Shown here in pieces: positions 1 to 7,318 of a stretch of 50,916 bases of DNA; positions within the stretch are counted from its first letter, which is position 1; every line of letters begins with the position of its first letter. Origin of the DNA: Verrucomicrobiaceae bacterium (lineage in GTDB: Bacteria > Verrucomicrobiota > Verrucomicrobiia > Verrucomicrobiales > Verrucomicrobiaceae); assembly GCA_016795365.1 (NCBI GenBank), contig JAEUHN010000028.1, positions 1-50,916 on the forward strand, in the 5' to 3' direction. The notes beneath the pieces are model-generated. The model saw only the letters and a list, made by a program, of their open reading frames with translations, was not told the origin of the DNA and did no database searches. Made by a program: the position numbers and the translations under genes.

Positions 1-272
1 CATCGGTGGTGAAGGCCATCAACATCAGCCCCACCAACGTCGCCACCAAGGCACCCACCACAGACGCCAGTTACGTCTTCACCCTCACGCCCACCACCGG
101 CCTCATCGGAGGCACCTACTTCACCCACACCGACCTGACCAGGCCCGCCTGGCAGGGCGTGCTGTTTCAAAAGGGAGCCAACAAGGCAGGCTACGGTTAC
201 TTCATGACCGTCGCTCCCCGCGTCACCGACGGCACCGGTGCCAGCGGCGGAGTCAAACTTTTGCCTCGCTAA
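1..272 (+). CDS. C-terminal end of a large secreted/surface protein (5' end off window)
   Basis: The frame is open from the left window edge to a TAA at 270-272, so only about the last 90 residues are visible. They contain a pattern of an aromatic 'FTHTD' turn, then 'AWQGVLFQKG', then 'GYGYFMTVAP' and a final 'SGGVKLL'. The same order of features (F-x-G-T, AFQG, GxGYFLLP, SG-x-V) ends the protein encoded at 4105-6771. This suggests the two share a C-terminal module and belong to one surface-protein family. No domain can be named from so short a piece, and the function is unknown. It converges on the gene at 357-848, with a hairpin terminator between them. Confidence 0.7.
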   Translation, partial: SVVKAINISPTNVATKAPTTDASYVFTLTPTTGLIGGTYFTHTDLTRPAWQGVLFQKGANKAGYGYFMTVAPRVTDGTGASGGVKLLPR

Positions 273-289
273 CTCGCGTTGCTTGCCGC

Positions 290-334
290 TCAACAAACAA
301 AAAGCCCCCGCCCGCGAAGGTGCGGGCGAGGGCG
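290..334 (-). terminator. Rho-independent terminator of the CCxxC protein gene
   Basis: A 12-bp GC-rich stem (304-315 pairing with 322-333, one mismatch, loop 316-321) is followed on the minus strand by a T-rich run, complement of the A-rich stretch at about 290-303. It lies just after the stop codon at 357. On the plus strand the stem has no T tract, so it mainly serves the minus-strand gene, although it could also slow transcription from the converging gene. Confidence 0.75.
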
Positions 335-356
335 GTTAGAGTTTGATTGGAAAACC

Positions 357-848
357 TTACTTCACCTTGCCGTTGAGCCCGCCTTTGTTGAGGGCAGCGA
401 TGAGGTCCTTCGTGCTGAAGTCGCCTTCCACGGTGAAGCTTTCAGCACCTTTCGTCGCGTTGTGCTTGGTGACACCAGGAGTGGCCATCACGGCCTTTTC
501 AGCTGCCGTCACGCACTTGCCGCAGCAGAGATGCACACCGCTGACCGTAGCGCTTTTCACCTTGGCGTCGCTGCCGCCGGAAGCGGTGGCACCTTCACCG
601 GCATAGCCAGCTTCCAGGAGAGCTTCGACGGCCTTCTTGACCGTGGCTTCGTTCTTCGCGGTGATGGTCACCTTGCCGCCATCGGTCTTGGCTTCGGCGC
701 CTTTGACGGACTTCACGGCATTGAGGATGCCGGTGTCGCACTTCTTGCAGCAGTTATGCACGCCGGCGATCGTCACGGAGCTTTCGGCATGGGCGGTGAG
801 GCTCAAAGCGAGAGCCACAACAGTAGAGAGGAGGGTAGTCAGTTTCAT
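357..848 (-). CDS. Secreted protein with two HMA-like CCxxC metal-binding domains
   Basis: A 163-residue protein with a signal peptide (about 1-21, ending AHA). Two copies of a heavy-metal-associated-like (HMA, ferredoxin-like) domain follow at about 24-85 and 98-160. Each begins with the motif GVH-x-CC-x2-C (Cys33/34/37 and Cys108/109/112). Classical HMA domains use CxxC, so the extra adjacent cysteine is a distinctive variant. The protein probably sits in the periplasm or cell envelope and may bind a soft metal such as copper, but the metal is an inference. It is last in a minus-strand row, 44 bp after the ThuA-like gene, and is followed by its own terminator. Confidence 0.75.
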   Translation of the reverse strand: MKLTTLLSTVVALALSLTAHAESSVTIAGVHNCCKKCDTGILNAVKSVKGAEAKTDGGKVTITAKNEATVKKAVEALLEAGYAGEGATASGGSDAKVKSATVSGVHLCCGKCVTAAEKAVMATPGVTKHNATKGAESFTVEGDFSTKDLIAALNKGGLNGKVK

Positions 849-892
849 GGGGCGATAAAGACGCAGTGGGGTGGCTGGCTCTTCAATGAATC

Positions 893-1816
893 TTACTTCA
901 CGGCTGCTTTAGCGGCTGGCTTGGCCTTGGGAGCGGGCTTGGGGTCGAGGTTTTTTTCGAGGTCCTCAGGAGTGACGACGCTTTCAACGCCGTTCGCTGG
1001 CACCTCGGCCTTGGCGGTCCACAGGATGGCGTTCAGCATCAGCTTGCGCTGGTCGTTGTTGCCCCAGCCCTTGTGGAAGTGGCCCCCGGTGAAGCCGAAC
1101 CCACGACCACCGCCCAGACGTTCAGCGGCCCAGGCCACGTGCTGAGGCTCCTTCGCTGCAACAACAGCACGCACGGCAGGATTGCCGCTGTGGGCACCAT
1201 CGGGACGGCTCATGGTGCTCTCGGGCGGGACATCGCTGAGGATGGGGGTCACGCCTTCCATTCGCGGGCGGAAGCGCATGTGGAAATACCATTCGTCATT
1301 CGTGGCGAAGGGCTTCACGCCGTTGCTGATGGGATGAGCGGGGAGCGACTTGAAGTTGGCATCCCAGTGGGGGTTCACGCTCCAGTCCACCTCGAAGGCT
1401 CCGCCGATCCATTCGATCCATTCGTTGTTGCCCTTCTCCTTTGTGGGCTCCACGGCATAGTGCACGCAGACCAGGCCGCAGCCGCGAATCATCTGCTTGC
1501 CCAGCTGCTGGAGGCGGTCGTCTTGCAGGGCCGGATGTCCGCCGCCGCCATCGCTGTAGATGACGATGGTGTCCGCTTTGTCGAGTTCCTCGATGGCTGG
1601 CCACTCGCCACTGAGATGAGGCTTCACCTCCACCGCCGAGGCGGCGTTTTCTTCGAGGCATTTCTTGAACAACAGCACGCCAGCGTTGTGTTCGTGCTGG
1701 CCGGGGCCGTGGCTGGGTTTACCAGCGATCATGACGACGAGTTTCTTCGCGCCTTCGGCAAACGAGTTGCCAGTGGCGAGGGCGAGAGCGGTGAGGAGCA
1801 GGGTGAGTTTCTTCAT
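893..1816 (-). CDS. Secreted ThuA-like domain protein
   Basis: A 307-residue protein read from the ATG at 1816, which places a typical signal peptide (MKKL start, Ala-rich cleavage region by about residue 21) at the N-terminus. A TTG five codons upstream (1831) is the alternative start. The body matches the ThuA-like, glutamine-amidotransferase-like fold: a 'GKPSHGPGQHEHNAG' opening, a 'VIYSDGGGGHP' strand-turn, a 'LVCVHYAVE' nucleophile-elbow-like segment and a 'GGHFHKGW' near the end. ThuA proteins are linked to trehalose or other sugar metabolism, and many secreted copies occur in Verrucomicrobia and Planctomycetes, but the reaction is not established. The C-terminus is a Lys/Pro/Ala-rich tail. 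Confidence 0.8.
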   Translation of the reverse strand: MKKLTLLLTALALATGNSFAEGAKKLVVMIAGKPSHGPGQHEHNAGVLLFKKCLEENAASAVEVKPHLSGEWPAIEELDKADTIVIYSDGGGGHPALQDDRLQQLGKQMIRGCGLVCVHYAVEPTKEKGNNEWIEWIGGAFEVDWSVNPHWDANFKSLPAHPISNGVKPFATNDEWYFHMRFRPRMEGVTPILSDVPPESTMSRPDGAHSGNPAVRAVVAAKEPQHVAWAAERLGGGRGFGFTGGHFHKGWGNNDQRKLMLNAILWTAKAEVPANGVESVVTPEDLEKNLDPKPAPKAKPAAKAAVK

Positions 1817-1873
1817 GGAAGGTTGGTTCAAACGAAGGCGTGCCCCGAGGCCTTGCGCAAGGCCCTCGAATCC

Positions 1874-4093
1874 TCAGTAGTTCACCGCGCTCACCGCATC
1901 CAGATCAAAGCCCGAGCTGCCGGACCCGCTCAACGCCCCCTGCACCGTCGTGTGACGCACCACGTTGCCACTGCTGTCCGCCATGCCGCGATCGCCTGGG
2001 GATATGAGACGGACAAAGCGCACCCACGTGATGCCGGACATGCCCAGAGCGTTGACGTCAAAGCTGTCGCCGCCGCTGCGCGCGGCATTGGTGGGATCAT
2101 CGCCCGTGGTCGCATTCACGCCCGCAAAGCCCTGCGCATAGTAGCTGGGATTCGTGAGGGCGGGCTCGCCTTTGACCGGCGGATTCACATTGATGGGAAA
2201 GCGGAACCACTGCCCTTCGAACAAGGCCACCTCCACCACGGCCGGCTCCATGAAGCGCTGATTTGGATCGCCGTTTTGGAACATCACGTTCTCGAACACG
2301 GTGAAGTCCGCGCCCGGTCCCAGCTCGATGATGTTGTCAGTAAATTCGAGCGTGATGCTGCCACCCGCCGACTTGAAGGCATGAAGGGAAACGAGCTGCG
2401 TGGGCAGGTAGGCGGGCGTAAAGGTGCTGCGTCCATCCGGGGGGCCGGTGACATTCGATGGTAGTGCGGCGGCTCCGTAACCTCCGGGGTTCAACGGATT
2501 GAAAGACCTCACCGCATCTGCAAACGGGTCTGCCGTGGCACCCGGCGCGGCGCGACTCAGACCAAACGGCAGGATGGTCACCTGGCGTTTACCGAAGACG
2601 ACTGACTTCCCGTCCACCGTGTTCGCCGTGAGTTGATAGTCATACGTGCCACCGGTCACCAGACCATGATCGACGAAGTTCGATCCGCTGCCTCGATACA
2701 TCTCGCGCACTCCGCCGGGTCCGCTGCGATTCACGATCACCGTCGCGATGGGCACCGGCAGCACACGGGCCATCATCGTGGGCTGCCACGCGATGCCCGC
2801 CCGCTGCCGAGACGGCACCACGGTCAAAGGCTGTATCACCGCGAGATCGAAAGTCTTCTGGTAGATCAGAGCGTTCGCATCACGCACCTCCACGCCGAAG
2901 TGGAAGAGCCCTTCCTTAGTGCTCGCCAGACCACTCAGGATTCCATCCGCCGAGAGCGACCATCCATCGGGCAGCGATCCCCCCGCCACCCGCCATTGAT
3001 AAGGCGGCGTGCCACCGCGAGACTCGAAGGTGGTCGTGTAATTCGATCCCGGCGCCGCTGGCAGCAGCGGCGACTCGGTCACGATCTCGAGCCCTGCCGA
3101 AACGCTCAGGTTGAGCACCTTGTCCACCGCCGTCTGTTGCGAGTCGGTCAGCGTCACATTCACCGTGAACTCACCGGCTTCCGTTGCTGTGCCAGAGATC
3201 ACTCCGCTGCTCGGATCACATTGCAGCGGCACCGTCGTTGCGATCGTCCAGGTGTAAGGCGGCACACCGCCTTCGCCAGCGAGAGTCGCTTGGTAAAGCT
3301 TGCCAATCTCCAGCACGGGCAAGGTGGACGTGGTGATCGTGAGCGGAGCCGTGGGCGAGATGACAAGCGAGAATGCCGCCGAGGCCTGCTGCCCCTCCGT
3401 GTCGGTCACAAACACATTCATTGACGTGCTCACCGGCTGTGTAGCACTGCCCGTCAGCACACCGGAATTCGGATCGAGCACAAACCTGTCCGCCGCTGAA
3501 CCCAGCTGCATCGCCCAGCGATACGGAGGCGAGCCACCCACGGCAATGAAGGCATAGCTGAACGTCTGTCCCACGATGCCTGCGGTAGGATTCGGCGAGA
3601 CGATGGATAGCGGCACCTTGTTAAGCTCCACCTTGTCTGGGTCCGTAACATCTCCGCTGCCATCCTTCTTTGCCTTCGACAAATCGAAGACCGGATACCA
3701 AATGCCATGGGACTTGACCTGCCGGTTCAATCCTTTGCCACCTGCACCCTCGATCTCTGTGATTCCCTTGGGCTTCAATCCATCCAGAGCGCTGTCATCA
3801 CCCTCGGCGAAGAACTTCTTCAGTCGGTCATGGAAGCTCCAGCCCTCATCGTCTTCGTCCTCATCCTTGGATTCATCGTCATCTTTGTCGTGATCGCTGA
3901 GAGGCACCGCTTTGGCATTCAAGTCCCGTTCACGCGCGTCCTGCGCCTCCTTGGCAGCTCGGAATGCAGCGGCACGTTCCGCCCGTCGTGCCTGATCGGC
4001 CCGATAGCCGACAAACGCTCCCCCCAGCACCGTGGCGAGCAGAGCCACCACGGCGATGAACTTCCAGGAGGAACGTTGTCGTTGCGCGATCAT
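1874..4093 (-). CDS. Membrane-anchored protein with three putative Ig (He_PIG-like) domains
   Basis: A 739-residue protein. A single N-terminal membrane segment (about 11-31) is followed by an Arg/Ala-rich helix and a very acidic Asp/Glu stretch (about 65-83). Three bacterial Ig-like (He_PIG) repeats follow, each with the hallmark G-G-x-P-P-Y-x-W (GGSPPYRW, GGVPPYTW, GGTPPYQW), at about 165-420. A fibronectin-like segment comes next, then a C-terminal domain with 'DFTVFENV' and 'GFDLDAVSAVNY', seen in secreted surface proteins of unknown role. The arrangement suggests a cell-surface protein tethered by its N-terminus. It starts 11 bp after the end of the 4105-6771 gene, so the two are probably co-transcribed. 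Confidence 0.75.
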   Translation of the reverse strand: MIAQRQRSSWKFIAVVALLATVLGGAFVGYRADQARRAERAAAFRAAKEAQDARERDLNAKAVPLSDHDKDDDESKDEDEDDEGWSFHDRLKKFFAEGDDSALDGLKPKGITEIEGAGGKGLNRQVKSHGIWYPVFDLSKAKKDGSGDVTDPDKVELNKVPLSIVSPNPTAGIVGQTFSYAFIAVGGSPPYRWAMQLGSAADRFVLDPNSGVLTGSATQPVSTSMNVFVTDTEGQQASAAFSLVISPTAPLTITTSTLPVLEIGKLYQATLAGEGGVPPYTWTIATTVPLQCDPSSGVISGTATEAGEFTVNVTLTDSQQTAVDKVLNLSVSAGLEIVTESPLLPAAPGSNYTTTFESRGGTPPYQWRVAGGSLPDGWSLSADGILSGLASTKEGLFHFGVEVRDANALIYQKTFDLAVIQPLTVVPSRQRAGIAWQPTMMARVLPVPIATVIVNRSGPGGVREMYRGSGSNFVDHGLVTGGTYDYQLTANTVDGKSVVFGKRQVTILPFGLSRAAPGATADPFADAVRSFNPLNPGGYGAAALPSNVTGPPDGRSTFTPAYLPTQLVSLHAFKSAGGSITLEFTDNIIELGPGADFTVFENVMFQNGDPNQRFMEPAVVEVALFEGQWFRFPINVNPPVKGEPALTNPSYYAQGFAGVNATTGDDPTNAARSGGDSFDVNALGMSGITWVRFVRLISPGDRGMADSSGNVVRHTTVQGALSGSGSSGFDLDAVSAVNY

Positions 4094-4104
4094 GCAAATC
4101 TAGA

Positions 4105-6771
4105 TCATGGAATCGGTTCCACGATCACCATGCCAGAGCGTGTGACACCAGCCGTCGTCGTTGGAAGCAAAAAATATCCGTGACCCCGACCATCAAACGG
4201 ATCTGGCGAACTCGCATCCGGCACGATCATCCCCTGGAAGGCGACGATTTTGGTGCCCAGCTTTGCTGTGCCCCGGAAGGCTCCCGTGCTGTTCGTAATC
4301 GTCAACGTGTGCGGCAGTGCGTTGCTCACGAGCGCTGGCGCGCTCAGCCGGAAGTTCCCCGTGGTGGGATTGCTGGCGAAGGCCTCCACACCACCGTCCT
4401 GGAAGATCATCCGGGCATTGTTTACGCCTGTGTCTGCCAAATTCAGGATCGCCGTGCTGCCGCTCACTGGACGATAGCGACCACCGCTCGCGGCGAGGTT
4501 CATCACCGGCGTCCAGCCCGTGCGGTAAGTGGTGCCACTGGTCTGCGAGGGCTTGCTCCAGGTCAGCGATCCCGTCAGCGTGCGCGGCGAATCGTTGGCG
4601 ATTCCGAGAGCACCACTGAACGTGCCCGGCACAGCATAGAGCGCCTGATAAACCAGCACCTGACCCGTCGAGCTGATCATCGCACTGCTGCCAAACGCCA
4701 GCCCCTCCGCCGTCATGCCGCTAACCACTGCCGTGCCCGTCGGCAGCACGTTGACGGAACCATAGTTCGTGCCCTGAGGCACGCCTGCCGATGGACCACC
4801 TGACACCGCTGCGAAGAAGTTGTGCACTCCCGTGAGCAGGCTTGGGTTTTGTCCACGCCAGCCTGTTAGAACTGCCCCGCCTGTGATGGTGCCGCTGAGG
4901 GCTCCCGTCGTCGCATCAATGCTGAAGGCCAAGGTCTTGCCCGCGAACGGAGCGGAGCCGGATGGATTCGACGTGGACGTGTCGAGCGGACCCGAGATCG
5001 AAAACACATTGCGTCCAATCGTCACTTTGCCCGAGAACATCGCCGCGCTCGAAACCATCAAATCCACGCGTGCTCCAAGTTCACCCGTCGAGGTGCCCGC
5101 ACGATCCGCGAGCCCGACGAAAGTGCCTTTGGCTGCGGCTGCAAAGTCAGCCACATCCAGGATGTAGGCCACCGAGGTGCTCGATCCCGCTGCATTCGTC
5201 GCCACGATCCAGACTTGAGCATATTCTCCCGGCACCACCGGACGACCCGAGATGACACCTGAGGTTGGATGAATCGTCAGACCCGCAGGCAAGCCGTAGG
5301 CCACATACTTCGTCGCCGTGCCGCCAGTGATCGCCACCTGATGACTGAAGAAGCTGCCCACCTTCAGCGAACCAAATCCCTGCACCGCTGTGATGATCGG
5401 CTTCAAGTCATTGTCAGTGATCGTCAGCGTGAACTGCCCAGCCGTTGCGCTGATGCCAGCATCACGAGCTGGCGTCGGAGTGCCCAGCTTGACGATGACG
5501 GTCTCGTTATCGTTGGGTTCATCGATCACATCATTGATGAGGTTGATCGTGATGGTTTTCGACGTCTCGCCTGGATTGAAGACCAGCGACGAGGTCGCAA
5601 TCGAGTAGTCGGCGCGATTCGTCGCGGTGCCGCTGAGCGTGAAGGGCACCGTCACTCTCGCTGTCGATGCAGGCGCGAGATTGACCGTGATCGTCGCGGT
5701 GCCGTCGGCCTCGGACTTGGTCAATGTCGTGGTCGGGAAGGACGCGACGCGCACCGGCAACTCGCTCACCGGCTTGTAACCATGAACGATGTTCGTGCCC
5801 GTCGTGCCATACAGATCCGTCGCGAGAAAGCTCACGTAACCCGCTCCTGAGCGGCTGAACGTCTGCACCTGATAGGTCGTGGGTCCGGCGGCTCCGACGA
5901 TGGGAGCGTGATCAGGTTTGAAGTTTCGCACCAACTGTGTCACCGGATCATAGCACTGGAGGTAGCTGATGTTGAAGCTCGTCGCCCACAAGCGCCCGAG
6001 CGAGTCCACCGCAATCGAAGAAGCGCCGTCAAAGCGAAAGACCAGTTGCGCCGAGCTGCGCTCCACCACCGAAGGCGAACCCGCGATCACGGCAGCTACA
6101 GCGGCATCGACTTGATCCGCCGTAAACTTGAAGACCTTCTCCGCATCCGATGCATTGGGCGAGCCTGACAACTCAAAGATCGCCGCGTAAAGCTGCCCCG
6201 CTCCATCCACCGCAAGACCTGCGCTGTAAGTGCAGAGATCGCCCGTGATGGCACCGACCTTGGTGCCGTCGGGTGAGACGAAGGTCACATTGTGCATATT
6301 GCCAGCGGTTGGCCCGGAGCCATACGCCGAGCCATTTGTTCCCCCGATGAGCCAGCCCTCTCGTCCCGAAATGGGATGCCTCCAATACACGGCCGAGTAG
6401 TTCTGCAAGCTGGCGAGCGCCATGCTGCTGATGGCCGTGGTCGGCGCTGATGGATTGAAAAGATGGACGCCTGAAGGTCCACCAAATCCACCCGCACCGA
6501 GCAGGGCTGTGGTGTCGTCTTTGACCGCAATGAACGAAGGATCAAAGGTGAGCCCGCCACCAGCGACCTGGGTTTTAGCAGCAGCGCCGAAAGTGTTCTG
6601 AGTGAACAAGGAACCACTGGAGCCCAGGATGAATCGCCCGTCTGGACGAGGCGCATAAGTGGTGGTGAAACCGGTCACCTGACCGATGGGAAACGAAGTC
6701 CACTCGGCGGCGGACGACGAACTGAGACCGGCAATGGCAAAGGCCACTGCCGCATAGAAGCGATAGTGCAT
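4105..6771 (-). CDS. Secreted Calx-beta / Ig-like surface protein
   Basis: An 888-residue protein taken from the ATG at 6771, which gives a clean signal peptide (MHYRFYAAV... to about residue 22). An upstream in-frame start at 6843 would add a non-signal-like leader. The N-terminal ~330 residues look like a repetitive beta-rich (propeller-like) region. A Calx-beta domain covers about 340-453 (acidic 'DEPNDNETV' and final 'TLTITDND'), and a He_PIG-type Ig repeat about 460-550. The last ~300 residues resemble the C-terminal module also seen at the left window edge. It is probably exported and Ca2+-binding, and is first gene of the minus-strand row ending at 357. Substrate or partner unknown. 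Confidence 0.8.
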   Translation of the reverse strand: MHYRFYAAVAFAIAGLSSSSAAEWTSFPIGQVTGFTTTYAPRPDGRFILGSSGSLFTQNTFGAAAKTQVAGGGLTFDPSFIAVKDDTTALLGAGGFGGPSGVHLFNPSAPTTAISSMALASLQNYSAVYWRHPISGREGWLIGGTNGSAYGSGPTAGNMHNVTFVSPDGTKVGAITGDLCTYSAGLAVDGAGQLYAAIFELSGSPNASDAEKVFKFTADQVDAAVAAVIAGSPSVVERSSAQLVFRFDGASSIAVDSLGRLWATSFNISYLQCYDPVTQLVRNFKPDHAPIVGAAGPTTYQVQTFSRSGAGYVSFLATDLYGTTGTNIVHGYKPVSELPVRVASFPTTTLTKSEADGTATITVNLAPASTARVTVPFTLSGTATNRADYSIATSSLVFNPGETSKTITINLINDVIDEPNDNETVIVKLGTPTPARDAGISATAGQFTLTITDNDLKPIITAVQGFGSLKVGSFFSHQVAITGGTATKYVAYGLPAGLTIHPTSGVISGRPVVPGEYAQVWIVATNAAGSSTSVAYILDVADFAAAAKGTFVGLADRAGTSTGELGARVDLMVSSAAMFSGKVTIGRNVFSISGPLDTSTSNPSGSAPFAGKTLAFSIDATTGALSGTITGGAVLTGWRGQNPSLLTGVHNFFAAVSGGPSAGVPQGTNYGSVNVLPTGTAVVSGMTAEGLAFGSSAMISSTGQVLVYQALYAVPGTFSGALGIANDSPRTLTGSLTWSKPSQTSGTTYRTGWTPVMNLAASGGRYRPVSGSTAILNLADTGVNNARMIFQDGGVEAFASNPTTGNFRLSAPALVSNALPHTLTITNSTGAFRGTAKLGTKIVAFQGMIVPDASSPDPFDGRGHGYFLLPTTTAGVTRSGMVIVEPIP

Positions 6772-7318
6772 GATGAGTTCGATAGATGAATGCGAATCGC
6801 GAGAGACGACACGCACGGGCGAACCGCACAGCACTTCTCCCACTCTTCATTTTGGCGATGAAGTTGGTTCCCGTTCATCACTCGATGAGCGGGAAGTGAG
6901 CATTCGCAGTTGGATGTTCGGACTCCGGGTTTCCCAAAGCTTGCTCGCATCCGCCTCGCCCCAGCGCTCTGAATGCTTTAGTCCTACTCGTCCTCCTACT
7001 CTTACTCGTCCTCGATGGCACAGGCCGTCGTTCGAAGACGAGTAGGAGTAAGAGGACGACTAAAGCGTTCGGAGTCGTGGACAAGGACGTTGCAAGCGAT
7101 GCTTTGACCTCCTCCCACGCCTTCACCGGTTTCACCCGATTGACTGTTCGCACACCACCCATCGAATGCGGCGCGCTAGAGAGTTGTCACCCGATACCGC
7201 AGCGCAACTGTGACCGGTTCTCACGGTCTTCCCCGTTGCTGCGAATCTGGACTAACGTCGATGTAACTGAAAAGAACTGCCCGCAGTAACGATGTGCGAG
7301 AGACGATGTCAACCGCCG
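6772..7318. other. 547-base intergenic region with a palindromic repeat
   Basis: No convincing gene is visible here. The short open frames have low-complexity translations (for example Leu/Val runs) produced by the repeat at 6971-7070. The region should carry the promoter of the minus-strand gene starting at 6771 and the 3' end signal of the gene ending at 7319, but no clear -35/-10 pair or terminator could be picked out by eye. Confidence 0.6.
6971..7070. repeat. Imperfect palindrome built from CTCGTC/CTACTC-like short repeats
   Basis: The left arm begins GAATGCTTTAGTC and continues with pyrimidine hexamers (CTACTC, GTCCTC, CTACTC, TTACTC, GTCCTC) to 7014. The right arm (about 7032-7070) is the reverse complement, reading AGACGAGTAGGAGTAAGAGG and ending GACTAAAGCGTTC. 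The arms differ by the number of hexamers, as expected of slipped short repeats. A weaker similarity continues outward on both sides. It could form a long hairpin. It is probably a dispersed intergenic element, but no second copy exists in this window. Confidence 0.7.

Noticed and set aside
1073..2464. 463-residue plus-strand open frame
   Set aside because: Antisense to the ThuA-like and Ig-domain genes; no recognisable domain.
6878..7162. 94-residue minus-strand open frame in the intergenic region
   Set aside because: Its Leu/Val run and Ser/Arg-rich part come from the hexamer palindrome; no coding support.
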